Below are positions 33,470 through 44,534 of a stretch of 64,000 bases of DNA, in pieces. Origin of the DNA: Euptelea pleiosperma (Eukaryota > Streptophyta > Magnoliopsida > Ranunculales > Eupteleaceae); NCBI GenBank assembly GCA_035048495.1, contig CM068549.1:5501822-5565821 (forward strand). The letters are read 5' to 3'. The position numbers and the translations under genes are program-made. The number at the start of each line of letters is the position of its first letter. The stretch's first letter is position 1. The notes beneath the pieces are model-generated. The model made no database searches and was not told the DNA's origin. It saw nothing but the letters and a program-made list of their open reading frames with translations.

Positions 33470-36400
33470 TTAAAGGCTCAAGAGAAGGGCATCCTTGTTT
33501 TCACCCATGAGGGACAAAACAGTGGCTGCGATGTGCTTGCTACTTAGACCCGACTCTTCAATCTGGTCTGTATAAGATCCATGCTCGATGTATCTGTCCG
33601 GAAGCATCATAGCCCTCCACTGCACCACAAAAGAACCCATATCCATCTTTTAGTTTACCTTCTAATGTTTTTTTTTTTCAAAAATCTATATTGTTAAAAT
33701 GTAGTCTTGAACTGTGATGAGAAAATAACCTTAAGATTTCCATCCAGGAGTCCATTCAAGGCCAAGAAATGAGAGACATGAGAACCGAAGCCACCAAGGG
33801 ATCCTTCTTCCACGGTGATGAGAAACTCATGTTCTTGAGCGAGCTGTTTGATCAGAACTCCGTCGAGAGGCTTGCAGAATCGTGCGTCGACTACAGTAGC
33901 CGAGATGCCATGCATATGAAGAAGTTTTGCTGCTGCCATACAGTTCTGCACTATTGTCCCATAACCCAAAATTGCCACTCTACTTCCCTCCTTCAACACC
34001 CTTCCCTTTCCAATCTGGTTTCCAGTTTTGACATAGTATGAGGAAAAGGTATCCAATAATGCATCTAAGTTACCCAATTAGTAGAATAATTTCAAAGAAA
34101 TCCAACAACCCATTCAAAAAGTCTAGTCTGTGGAGCTGTCATGGAGCACAAAAAAACGTGATACCTAACACAATATTTTGGGTCCACTGACCCATGAATG
34201 CTTGGCCCACCACTTGATGGACCTATACACTAGAAATCAGCCTGATTGGTGATCTCCAACCATTCAATCTGAGTATCCGAAAAAAATGCTCAAGTCTAAC
34301 GGCTAGAAATCATCCAATGATTTCTTAGGGTGTCTTTTTGTTTGAGAAAGTTATAAACAGTAAAGAATGTACTGAAGTACCTCTAGAGGAGTCCCCTTGA
34401 AGTTTGGTGGAACAATGGATCCAATGCCGTTTCCTCGGGGGTACCTAAAGCAACTAGGTCTATCATTGATGGTCGCAGCCGTAGCCACCATGTTTACAAG
34501 CTCAGTCTCATCAGAAGGAGCCATGACAACCATATTGGGTAAGCACGCCATGAAAGTGGTGTCAAAGCTACCACAATGGGTGGGACCATCCGCACCCACA
34601 AGGCCAGCCCTGTCTATTGCAAATCGCACTGGAAGCCTCTGAAGATCTACGTCATGAATCACCTGCAACACCATTAACACTACATTAACTAATGAATCAA
34701 TTAACAATATTGTGGCCCCACATACTCATCAATCCAGACCGTTTTTAAATGAATGGCTAGCTTTATAAAAAAGGTGTTATCAAGGTTACTTTTACTAACC
34801 TGATCATAACCTCTTTGTAGAAAAGAAGAGTAAATTGCACAGAAAGGCTTGAGGCCCTCGGTAGCTAGACCAGCGGCAAACGTTACTGCATGTTGCTCGG
34901 CTATCCCAACGTCAAAACAACGATCCGGAAAGTGTTTCTGAAATAAATTTAGCCCCGTTCCCCCTCCCATTGCAGCATGGATGGCAACGACCTTCTCGTC
35001 TTTCTCTGCTTCAGCAATTACAGATTTTGCAAAGTATTCGGTGTACGAAAGAGTTGTAGATTTGGGCTTCAATTGCTTCCCCGATTTAGGGTCGAATTTC
35101 ACTACACCTATATAAGGAAACTGATTTTAGCTAATGATTTCTTCAAGAAGAATGAATATTAATGAAAGATTAGACTCAGAGAAGAACTCTTCACTAAAGC
35201 CATATATAGGAAACGCACCATGCATCTTATCGGCCGCAATTTCAGCAGGAGCATAACCTTTCCCTTTCTCTGTGATAATATGGATGAGAACAGGACCTGG
35301 TGCTGGCATGACCTTTACCTTCTCTAAAATGGATACAAGGTCTTCGACGTTGTGGCCATCCACAGGACCAATGTAATAAAGTCCGAGCTCCTCGAACAGG
35401 CTAGCCCCAGAACCTCCGACCATCCCTCTTGCATATGCGTTAATTTTCGCAGCAATTTCATGTGTCTGTCCACCAATTTGCTTTGTCAAGCCCTATCAAT
35501 AGATGAATAAAGGGTTAATTAAATCTTACATGAAGATGGAGAAGTGAGTGAAAGATAATTACTTGAATAGCATAGGTATTATAAGTGAGTGAAGGAGAAT
35601 TACTTTAGCTGCTTCGCGAAGCTGACGAAGCTTTGTACTAGATTCTAGCCTTGTTAGGGCTCTACTTAGAGCGCCAACCGGAGGAGCAGGGCCATCGACT
35701 GTTGCGGTCGGAAGGGAAACTTGCTTGTTGTCGTTCAAGATGATGATGAGATTCGAATCAAGATAACCTGCATTGTTCATTGCCTCATATGCCTGTCCCG
35801 CTGTCATAGCTCCATCGCCTATGACCGAAATTACATGGTTACTCTTCCCTAATAGGTCTCTAGCAACTGCCATTCCTGCAAAGGCCAAATAGGATGAATA
35901 TAAAGAAAATTACTTGATCTTTTTAGTCTAATTTTCTTGGAGAACCACGAAGAAAACCCAAATGATATCCTGTACAGATTCCATTTAAAATCGAATCTAG
36001 CTAGGGGATGGGAAACACCTAGCTAGGCAATTGTTGGGTAAGTTGGGATCGAAGCTGGGATCTTATGGTGGTGTTGCATAACATCAACCAATAAGGTGCT
36101 TTCATATGCAAGTGGATTTGAGTTTTTTGGGTGTAGGGTGGGCATACCTAAGCCAGCAGAGATGCTAGTAGAACTGTGGCCAGCTCCAAATGCGTCATGA
36201 ACGCTCTCATCCCTTTTAGGGAAGCCTGCGAGTCCATTAGTCTGTCTAATTGTGTGCATTCTTGATCTCCTTCCAGTCAAAATCTTATGAGGATATGCCT
36301 GCATCACCCCAATATATATATGAATCACCAAATCAACAACAAATAAAAATATGATCATCAATGATTCGTAAAATTAACAAAGACAAATCATCTCCTTACC

Positions 36401-36621
36401 TGATGCCCGACATCCCATATGATCTTATCTTCCGGAGTGTTGAATACATGGTGAAGAGCAACCGTTAGATCTGTCACCCCAAGGCTTGAACTCAGGTGCC
36501 CGCCCGACTTTGACACAGTGAACACAATTTCTTCTCGGAGCTCATCAGCTAATATCTCAAGTTCCTAAGAAAATAATTAAATAAAATAATGAATTAGAAG
36601 CAAGAAGCAGAAGAATATAGT

Positions 36622-36673
<52 letters not shown>

Positions 36674-37296
36674 TTTATTTCCTTTTACCTTGATAGAAAG
36701 ATTCTTCATGTGAATGGGATGGTTGATTGTATCAAGGATTGGAGTGGAAGGCTTCTCTCCCGTAAATTTGAGCATTGTCGCAATCTCTTGACGTTGTTTT
36801 AACTTGTTCTCCTTCACCACTCTCACTCCATCTTTTGAATTATTGTCCTTCGCAACAGTAACACCAGACAACTGAACCCAAGGGAGAAAAGTAGAATAGA
36901 TGGTCAGATCACAACACTCTTCTTAGGTTTAAAAAATAAAAAAATAAATAAACTTCTAATCTTGGTTCAAAGTAATGATTGCCGCTTTGCTACTAGGCTG
37001 CTGTTGATCGTACGATCATCGGCGTATGATTGCCGCTTCAACATTTATACGACCTAGATATATGATTGCCGCATGATTGCCGCATCAAAAAATTTCTTGA
37101 AGCAATCTAGTAACCCAATAAACCTGTATTTATTGGAAAGAACTAGGAAAAGAAAAGAAGAAGTGGAAATAAGGAGGAAGACCTTGTGATTTTTTTGGCG
37201 AAGAGAAGTAGTAGTGATAAGAAGGTTGTTGGAAGAGTAAGCATCGAGAGAATCGCATGCTGGAAACATACTGCTCATTAGAAGACTAGAAGCCAT
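33470..37296 (-). CDS. DXS2: 1-deoxy-D-xylulose-5-phosphate synthase, class II type
   Basis: This enzyme joins pyruvate and glyceraldehyde-3-phosphate in the plastid, the thiamine-diphosphate-dependent entry step of the MEP isoprenoid pathway. Ten exons with GT/AG borders: 37296-37183, 36871-36689, 36564-36400, 36298-36148, 35875-35604, 35492-35219, 35107-34800, 34662-34381, 34014-33730, 33619-33470, giving 727 residues, the normal length. The first ~75 residues are Ser/Thr/Lys-rich and variable (likely transit peptide); conserved sequence starts [10 protein letters not shown] (79). GDGAMTAGQ (224) through NDN (252) is the ThDP motif, with E457 in VGIAEQHAV and [13 protein letters not shown] (506-518). 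[17 protein letters not shown] and HGVVKFD point to class II, the copies linked to specialised terpenoid supply. No stop or frameshift is seen. Start: the first ATG, GAAATGG context. Class is from remembered family patterns. Confidence 0.95.
36625..36670. repeat. CT microsatellite in DXS intron 2
   Basis: A pure (CT)n run lies in the 124-bp second intron, between exon 2 (ends 36689) and exon 3 (starts 36564). On the transcribed strand it is (AG)n upstream of the acceptor. Confidence 0.95.
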
Positions 37297-37670
37297 TTCT
37301 ATCCGTCAATCAACCGGTGATGGAACCTCAAGAGTTGAAGAAGTAATTAAGTGAAGAAACAAGTGAATGTGTTAGTTTTGTTAGGAGGATGGAGCTTGAG
37401 AATGGGGTATTTGAAGAGAAATGTTGGGAGACGTGGTGGGGTCATATGTTGCACCAGTTTCTCTTCAGTTTCCTCATTTCTTTAACTATTGAGAGCGATT
37501 TCCTCGTGGAACATGGTGCTCTTTGTTTTATTACAACTACATTCATCATGGACCTCTTTTGTTTTTTTCCGTGAAATGACGAGGAAGCCTCTGGGCTCGG
37601 CGCCGCTTGTTTTGGCTTTCACGCTGAATCAATAATTGTGATTAGGCCTGCCTATGATCACTAAGTGAAG
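37297..37670 (-). promoter_or_regulatory. Proximal upstream region of the DXS gene
   Basis: This holds the DXS 5' leader and presumed core promoter. No clear TATA box is evident. The leader just before the ATG is CT/AC-rich on the coding strand. An open plus-strand frame at 37389-37574 has no recognisable product and is judged chance. Confidence 0.4.
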
Positions 37671-37977
37671 AGTAAAACTTTGATGACAGGGCCTTGTCAT
37701 TGAGGCTCAATATGAGCCACGTGGTACACTCTTAAAGGACTCTGACCGTCTGGATGTTTGTCCAATCCCTAAGTGGACCCACAAACCAAAAATCAGCCCG
37801 ATTATTGATTTCTAGGCATTGGATTGGAATTATTTTTGGGTTGGGAATTTAACCATTATTGACCATTATTTGAGGTACACTGATCCAAAGGTTTGAAATC
37901 CCTAACCAAGCTGATTTTTGGTTTGTGGCTCATATTGCACCCTGTCATCGATAGGGCTCTGTCATCAAAGTTTTACT
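37671..37977. mobile_element. Fold-back MITE, AGTAAAACTTTGATGAC family
   Basis: Termini AGTAAAACTTTGATGACAGG and the reverse complement (CTGTCATCAAAGTTTTACT) enclose 307 bp whose two halves are largely inverted copies of each other (CACGTGG side, GACCGT.TGGATG, AAAAATCAGC). There is no coding capacity. It lies 375 bp upstream of the DXS start codon. A flanking duplication is not evident in this copy. Confidence 0.8.
37717..37724. promoter_or_regulatory. G-box palindrome CCACGTGG within the MITE
   Basis: CCACGTGG, a perfect G-box, lies in the MITE about 420 bp upstream of the DXS ATG. G-boxes are bound by bZIP and bHLH factors (HY5/PIF type) in plants. The site is seen; a role in DXS control is inference. 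Confidence 0.4.
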
Positions 37978-38265
37978 CCACTATAGGGGAATCCTCACCG
38001 TAGATTAAAACTTTGATGACTAAGGGAATCCGAAAACAGGGCATGACGGGGTACGTATCACATGTAGTACACGTGGTAACCATTGACATGTTAATGGCGG
38101 GACCATTGTGTACTACGTTTTAAACATTATAGAAAAGGACAAAAATAGTCTGCGTACGTTAATTTGCAGACTTAAAAGTATGTAAACATTGTCATTAGAT
38201 GTCCATTTTGAAAAATGTGGATACCGTGTTTGCATACTTTTTAGTCTGCGAACGTAAGGAGACTA
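37978..38265. other. No gene seen between two MITEs
   Basis: Contains a short inverted phrase (TTTGCATACTTTTTAGTCTGCGAACG against GTCTGCGTACGTTAATTTGCAGAC), perhaps a small degraded fold-back, and no reading frame. Confidence 0.35.
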
Positions 38266-38841
38266 GGGCCCTGTTTGGTTCGCTGCACTTGGGTCCGTTT
38301 TGCACTTTAGTGCAAATACAATGAATTGTGTTGCAATCACTTGCGATGTAAGTCACTTACAACTGTTTGGTTCACGCCATGTAAAGAGATGCAAAAGAAG
38401 TTTAGCTGATTGGTTGGTAGTGCATTGCAAATGAATGCAATGGATTATTTTATTTTGATTTTACAAAAAAAAATGTACAATAAAATTACTATTGTAATAT
38501 TGTCCCCACACACATTGGTGATGGGACTAGTCCTACGGTTGTGTGTGCTTACCCAAGCCTTCCCGTACACACAACACGGTTTACACAAGGGGGGCGTTTG
38601 AAAATTACGCAATAAGGAAGGTTTATCCAAGCTTTCCCGTACTAATAATTTCAAAATTTGAATTTCAATACCATTGTTTTTCGTTTTTCCTGTTATTTTC
38701 AATTTTTTCCCCTGAACGTTAAAAATCGTTATAACGGCCCTTATAACTGAAAAAATGATGACGCCCCAAGTCTGGTATACCATTATAGCGGCCCCTTTTA
38801 AACATTGATTATAATTAATATTGTTATTACTTTATTGTCAC

Positions 38842-38899
<58 letters not shown>

Positions 38900-38935
38900 A
38901 TTATTATTATTATTATTATTATTGTTTTAGAGGAG
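38842..38935. repeat. (GTT)n then (ATT)n microsatellite
   Basis: About twenty GTT triplets change into about twelve ATT triplets without a break. Confidence 0.95.
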
Positions 38936-38973
38936 AAAGCTTGGGGTTAGGGGACCCCAACCAGCTATATCAA

Positions 38974-39307
38974 AAACGGTCCGGGTACAACCACTTTTGA
39001 CAACCATTTTGGTGTACCCATATAGAAGATGAATCAATGGCTGATTTTTGGCGAGGATGATCTCCTCACCATATAGATTACCCCCACAAAAAAATCAGCA
39101 CATTCTGAAATTTTTAACCCCCTCAAATGTGGTTTTCAAGTTACACCGTAAAAATAGACAGTCCACATTCTTCAACATCTAAACCAATCTATGAATATCA
39201 AAATGATTTGAATTTTTGTGAGGATGATCTCCTCACCAAAAATCAGCCATGGGTTCATTTTCTATGAGGGTATGCCAAATAGTTGTACCCCGATCCCGAC
39301 CCTATAA
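38974..39307. mobile_element. Fold-back element nested in a MITE
   Basis: The left end AAAACGGTCCGGGTACAACCA and right end TAGTTGTACCCCGATCCCGACC are inverted. Internal halves repeat 'GAGGATGATCTCCTCACCA' and 'AAAATCAGCCAT' type phrases in opposite orientation. Confidence 0.6.
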
Positions 39308-39633
39308 AAAAATAGAAACTAAGAAGTAAAGAAATAAAAATAAATAAATAATCTCGGTTGTTGTTATAATTATTGTTGTTTTTTTTCGGAAAAAAAAAAA
39401 TATTGAGTAAACACAATGCACTATCTTGCATCAGTTTTTGGGCTGCACTTCCTTGCATCTATTTTGTTAAGGAGTTTGCAAGTCCTTGTTAACCACTTGC
39501 ACGGCAGTCATTTGCACTCCTCCAACCAATCACTTTCCATCCCAAAATTGTGGCAAGTGAGTGCATTGCACTCAATTTGCTGTGAACCAAGCTGGGCGAT
39601 TTCTCCTATAAAAAACAGGTCAATTCCTACCTG

Positions 39634-39993
39634 AGTAAAATTTTGATGACAGCCACCTGTCATTGAGACCGATGGCAGATGAGCTACATGGCACATTCTT
39701 AGAGGATTCTAACCGTATAGATGTTTGGCTAATCCCAGGTGGATCTACAAACCAAAAATCAGCTTATTAGTGATTTCAAACCTTTGGATCTTTGTACCTC
39801 AAATAATGGTCAACAATGCTCAATTTCACACGGTTAAAGTCAACCCATGAAAATAATTCCAATCAGACGCCTAGAAATCACTAATCGGGTCTATTTCTAG
39901 TTTGTGGGTCCACCTCTAAGACTGTGCCGCGTAGCTCATATTACGCCCGGTCATCAGCCTTAATGAATGGGCACTGGTCATCAAAGTTTTACT
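39634..39993. mobile_element. Fold-back MITE, AGTAAAAYTTTGATGAC family
   Basis: Termini AGTAAAATTTTGATGAC and GTCATCAAAGTTTTACT enclose 360 bp, with 'CAAACCAAAAATCAGC' and 'CCAACGCC/CAGACGCC' halves inverted. Left and right flanks show no matching 9-bp duplication. Confidence 0.75.
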
Positions 39994-40002
39994 GGTATAG
40001 AG

Positions 40003-40350
40003 AGTAAAACTTCTGTCACACCGCACAATACGAGCCAGTCCGAATGGATGTTTGGAGTCTTTGGACAATCCCTCGGTGCATCAAGCATGATAGACGCTGA
40101 CTGTATGGGTGTTTGGCCAGTCTCTCGATCGGTGGACCACTAAACCAAAAATCAGCCTGATAAGTGATTTCTAAGTGATTCGATTGAAGTTGTTTTCATA
40201 GGTTGATTTTAACAGTAGGTATTTGAGCATTATTGAGCCTTATTTGGGTGAAAAGATCCAAAGGTTGTAAATTACAAATCAGGCTGATTTTTGCAACGAG
40301 GCAGAAGCCTATTGGTTCTTGTGGTCTAGAGTATCTGACCCTTAATAATT
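40003..40350. mobile_element. Partial fold-back MITE, AGTAAAACTTCTGTCAC variant
   Basis: The left terminus AGTAAAACTTCTGTCAC is present. The interior matches the family (TGGATGTTTGG, AAAAATCAGCCTGAT, GGTTGATTTTAAC). The right terminus is missing where the next fold-back begins. Confidence 0.55.
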
Positions 40351-40359
40351 TTAGGGGTC

Positions 40360-40538
40360 GGACTCCATTGACAGATATAAAATGACAGGGACACAATATA
40401 AGCCACGTAGTATTGTTGCAAGACTCTGACCATACGGACGTTTGTCCTATCCCGTGGTGGACCTACGGTCATAGTCCTGTACCAGTGTGCTACGTGGCTT
40501 ATATTGTGTCCCTGTCATTTTAGATCTGTCAACGGAGC
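40360..40538. mobile_element. Short fold-back, GACTCCRTTGACAGAT family
   Basis: The left GACTCCATTGACAGATATAA and right GATCTGTCAACGGAGC arms, plus ATGACAGGGACACAATATAAG and its inverse, enclose a very short loop. It is an internally deleted form of the 46269-46658 element. Confidence 0.7.
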
Positions 40539-40589
40539 GCAACCTTAATTTTAGGGATAGAACTTTGATGACCGGGCCCTGTCATCGAA

Positions 40590-40779
40590 GGAGATGACAG
40601 GGCAGCAGATCTGGGCACGTGGAATTTGTACGGATTCATCACCTCTGCCTCACAACACAGGTAAGTTGAGTACTCGAGTGCTTTTTGCCAAAACATTCCC
40701 TTGTGCACGTGGGTGGTGAGGCCGAGGTGGTCTACGGGTACAAAATCCACGTGCCGTGACCTGCTGCCCTGTCATCTCC
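40590..40779. mobile_element. Fold-back element, GGAGATGACAGGGCAGCAG termini
   Basis: GGAGATGACAGGGCAGCAG at the left matches CTGCTGCCCTGTCATCTCC at the right. The next inward blocks GGGCACGTGGAATTTGTAC and GTACAAAATCCACGTGCC also pair. Total is 190 bp, with no coding. Confidence 0.75.
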
Positions 40780-40800
40780 TTTTTTACTCTAATTTTAATT

Positions 40801-41216
40801 GGAAAAGGGTCGTGATGTAACAAGGTATACCTGAGATCTTTTCATTTGCGGAAGCGGCATTTTTGGTAGTCGCCACTGCCATCTGGGCCCACCGACTGCA
40901 TGGATGTTTAGCCCACCCTTTAATAGACATTTATACAAAAAATCAGCTTGCTTAATGATTTTTAGCCGTTGGTTTTAGTACTCAAAAGATGGTTGTATTC
41001 AACGGCTATAAGAATACCTTAAATGGTGCAAAAAAGTATTAAAATATAATAGTTATAGATCACCAATCAAGGTGATTTTTGGTATGTATATCCACCAAGG
41101 GGTGAGATAAACATCCAAGCGGTCAGTCGGCCTAGATGGCAGCGGTGACTACCAAAATTTGCCGCTTCCGCAAATGAACAGTTTCAGGCATACCTTGTTA
41201 CATCTTTTTCCATTGG
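40801..41216. mobile_element. Fold-back element, GATGTAACAAGGTATACC termini
   Basis: GATGTAACAAGGTATACCTGA pairs with TCAGGCATACCTTGTTACATC. Inward, CATTTGCGGAAGCGGCA pairs with TGCCGCTTCCGCAAATG and TTTTTGGTAGTCGCCACTGC with its near complement. The arms are about 80 bp of good similarity. Confidence 0.78.
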
Positions 41217-43325
41217 AAAATGCCCTATATCATTCACATCACATGGTATGATGTACTAAACTTTTACATTACGTGAGCTAAGGCTCAGGGAGGTTTGTAA
41301 CGTCACCAACTGTCTGTTTAACTGTTAGCGTGTTGCTCACGCAAATGGGTTTGTAAATAGCAAGGTTTGAAGGGGACCATTATAACAGACTGGGGACGTT
41401 ACCATTTTTTCCGTTAAAACAAAAAAAAACGTTCAGGGGTAAGAATGGAAAAAAAGGGAAAATAACTGAATATAACAGAAAAAATGGCGCTGAAATTTAA
41501 ATTTTGAATTCTAAAATTTGAATTCCAAAAATGGAAAAAATAGAATATAACGGAAAAATAACAGAAATAACGGCCGTTTTTTTTTTTACAAATTTTTTTA
41601 GAAAATAACGGCCGGCCATTATTTTTTGGGCGTTTTAACGGTCCATAACGTAACGGGGTAGATCCGAATCCGTTATAACTTTAAACCTTGGTAAATAGCA
41701 CTATGGTTTACAAATTGAGTGGTGATCTTATGGTCTGGGGTCCATATGGTGCCCAAACTTCTGACACATTTTGATTGGTACTTACTCATATTTTACTAAT
41801 GGGTGGTATGGCACTCCCGGACAAAAGCATTTGCCAAAATCGGGTGTGAGTGAGTGGTGGAGATCCACCGTCTATTGGGGATAAGATCTTGACCATCCTT
41901 TGCCACTACACGTGTTTAGAGAAAAAAACATGGAAATAACAAGATTGAAAAGTTGAGATCCATGTGATGGGCACAAAATGTTGTGCTACAACTTGCACAG
42001 ATTGTCCATGACTTTTGTTTTGGTAGGGCCGAGGCCCTAACTGCACAACCGGGAGCATCTGACCTGACACAGATTCTCCTTATATATATACTAGTAAATG
42101 CCGTATGTATATACTAGTAAATGGTCCGTGCCCACCGTACTCCACAGAAAAAGTGTTTGCAAAAATTGGGTAACTTGGGCACTCAAACAGTCTAACGGAC
42201 TGGGAACGTTACTATTTTTTTCGTTATAACGGATTGTAACTCACATGGGCAAAAAAGTAAAGTAATGGAAATAACTACGCTAAAATTCAAATTTCAAATT
42301 TCAAAATTTGAATTTCAAGGGAAAGTAACTGAAAAATAATGGAAATGACGGATGTTATTTAACAAAAAGAATTTCAAAAAATAACAGTCAAAATTTTTGT
42401 TATATTGGAAAAATAACAGCCGATAAGCATTAAAACGGTACACAATGTAATGCGAGAGGTCCGAATCCGTGCTACAGTATTAGGTGAGTAGCTGAGATCC
42501 ACCGTCCATTTGGGGTGAGATTAGATCTTGGCCCTTCTTTGTTGATGCCTATAAGAGGAGCTATAAGTGGGGAGACAACCACTGTGTTTTGTTATATAGA
42601 ATAGTAAATGGCCCGTGCTCACGACACTCCCCAAAAAATGCATTTGCAAAAATTGGGTACCTCGACACTCAAACGGTATAACAGATTGAGGGTGTTACCA
42701 TTATTACCGTTATAACAGATTGTAACACACGTGGGAAAAAAACGAAAAATAATGGAAAGGAACGGAAATAATGGAAAATAGCGGTGCTAAAATTAAAATT
42801 TTGATTTTCAAATATTCACTAAAATTTATAACAGAAAATAACTGAAAAATAACAGAAATAGCAAATATTTTTTAACAATTTTTTTCAAAAAATAACGGCT
42901 GTTATTTTTGTTCTAATGGAAAAACAACAGAAAATAATTAATGGTTGTTATTTTCTGAGCGTTAAAACGGTACATAGCATAATGAGGGAGGTCCAAACCC
43001 GTTATAACAGTCACTATTCATAGCGTACACAAAATCCCTTTACTTTAGGGCCCATGAACCCTATTTATGTTTGGCGCATACTTGGTGGACGTACACCAAA
43101 TCCATGTCTTTATAGTGAAATTTCAGATTTCCCCGAAAATCAGACATGAGATGAATAAATGAGTAGGAGTGAGTGGTTAAGATCCAACCGTCCAACATTA
43201 TTAACCACTTTTTATTTTATGAAGCCGGATAAGATAAGGGATAAGATCTCGTCCACTCTTTGTTGAAACAAGATAAGATAAGATAAGGGATAAGACAATT
43301 ATCCTATTTTGTTATATAGATATAT
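41217..43325. repeat. Three related modules with TAACGG/AATAACGG arrays
   Basis: Modules at about 41.34-42.10, 42.11-42.59 and 42.60-43.33 kb share a phrase 'CTAGTAAATGGCCCGTGC', a 'TTGCAAAAATTGGGTA' phrase, 'CCGTTATAACGGA' stretches, AAATTTGAATTTC inversions and a closing 'GAGATCCACCGTCC..GATAAGATCTTG' phrase ending GTTATATAGA. The order repeats with indels. It looks like serial copies of a non-autonomous element, in tandem or nested; the class is not determinable. No coding. Confidence 0.55.
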
Positions 43326-43598
43326 ATATATAGGGTCAGGATCGGTGGACAATATATAAATCATTCATTCTATTTTTACCGTTAACTTGAAGACCACACT
43401 TCATGGGGTTAGAATGTTATGAAAATTGTTGTCCCCCGATCCGACATCATACTCAAAAGCTATAATTTTTATTTTTTTTTTTAATTGTCGATTGCTCTTG
43501 TTGAGAAGGTGTGGAGTGTTAAGTAGTGATTTGATGTAAACCCTTTTAAAGTACATATAATGTAAAATTAAATAGGACATAATTACACTACCTTGTTA
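43326..43598. other. No gene seen; AT-rich spacer
   Basis: Short unassigned sequence with a TATATATATATA run at the left and no inverted repeats. Confidence 0.35.
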
Positions 43599-43953
43599 TC
43601 AGTAAGACTTTGATGACAAGGTGCAATAGGAGCCACGTGGCATACTCTTAGAGGACTCTGACCGTATTGATGTTTTTTCAATCCCTATATGGACCTACAA
43701 ACAAAAAATCAGCTTGATTTGTGATTTCAAACCTTTGGATCTTTGTTCCTCAAATAATTGTCAATAATGCTCAAATTTCCCACGGTTAAAATCAACCCAG
43801 GAAAACAATTCCAATCCAACGCCTAGAAATCACTAATCTGGCTGATTATAGGTTTGTAGGTCCACCTAATAATGAGCCAAACATCCAAAATGGTCAGAGT
43901 CCTCTAAGAGTGTTCCACGTGGCTCATATTGTATCATGTCATCAAAGTTTTAT
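43599..43953. mobile_element. Fold-back MITE with near 9-bp duplication
   Basis: Termini TCAGTAAGACTTTGATGAC and ATGTCATCAAAGTTTTAT. Flanks ACCTTGTTA (43590-43598) and ACCTTATTA (43954-43962) match at 8 of 9 positions. Both halves carry an intact CCACGTGGC. Confidence 0.78.
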
Positions 43954-43986
43954 ACCTTATTAACCAAACCTCACACCCCTAGTTCA

Positions 43987-44179
43987 GAGAAAATTTTCGC
44001 TGGCCCTGGGGGACTTCAAACTTTGATGTCCCCGTCCCAAAATGTCTGACAAGTACCCTTTTTGACCACTAACCAAGGGCTTAACCAGGGTTGAGTTAAG
44101 GGATTGGGGTACTTGTCAGACATGTTGGGTGGGGAGACTTCAAAGTTTGAAGTCCCCCGGGGCCAGCGAATGTTTTCTC
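43987..44179. mobile_element. 193-bp fold-back with perfect 9-bp TSD CCTAGTTCA
   Basis: Left arm GAGAAAATTTTCGCTGGCCC and GGGGGACTTCAAACTTTGAT; the right arm is the near-perfect inverse ending GGCCAGCGAATGTTTTCTC. CCTAGTTCA stands at 43978-43986 and 44180-44188. A 9-bp duplication is typical of Mutator-type transposition. Confidence 0.85.
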
Positions 44180-44534
44180 CCTAGTTCATGGGTCATGGAT
44201 TAGATAATGAGTCAAGTCAAGTGTCACGGGTCAAGTCTTGTACCCTGGGAATCGGGGTATGAAAAATAAAACAATAAATTTTCAACATCAACAAGTGTTC
44301 TAGATTAGAAAAGTGTTTCATACCCATTGGAAAACAGTCCAAGCTCGGAAACTATCTTACATCCATTGGTTCAGACTGATGTCACCCTAAAATTTTCAAT
44401 AAACTTCACCCTGAAGTCACAAACACAATGTGCCTAATCAACCTCTTAAATCAACCACTAATTTCTTATTGAAAAGACCAAAATATTCCTAAAGATCTTT
44501 GCACTTTTTTTTTTATTGTGGAGTATTGTAAGAG

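Larger units (their letters stand above)
38266..39597. mobile_element. MITE of the GGCCCTGTTTGGTTCGCTGCA family, with nested repeats
   Basis: The left end GGGCCCTGTTTGGTTCGCTG and right end TTTGCTGTGAACCAAGCTGGGC are imperfect inverted repeats. Outer portions match the 770-bp element at 47611-48380 ('AGTGCATTGCAAATGAATGC', 'CAATCACTTGC', 'CACTTGCACGGCAGTCATT'). This copy is longer because it holds a (GTT)n/(TTA)n run and a second fold-back at 38974-39307. TIR sequence and a 3-bp duplication in the sister copy suggest the PIF/Harbinger (Tourist) type. Confidence 0.65.

Noticed and set aside
33769..34041. Plus-strand frame opposite DXS exon 9
   Set aside because: Shadow of the real exon; the minus strand carries the conserved DXS sequence and splice sites.
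37389..37574. Short gene upstream of DXS
   Set aside because: 61 codons with no recognisable motif, lying in the DXS promoter region; likely chance.
41217..43325. Centromeric satellite
   Set aside because: Modules differ in length and are dispersed rather than forming a regular monomer array.
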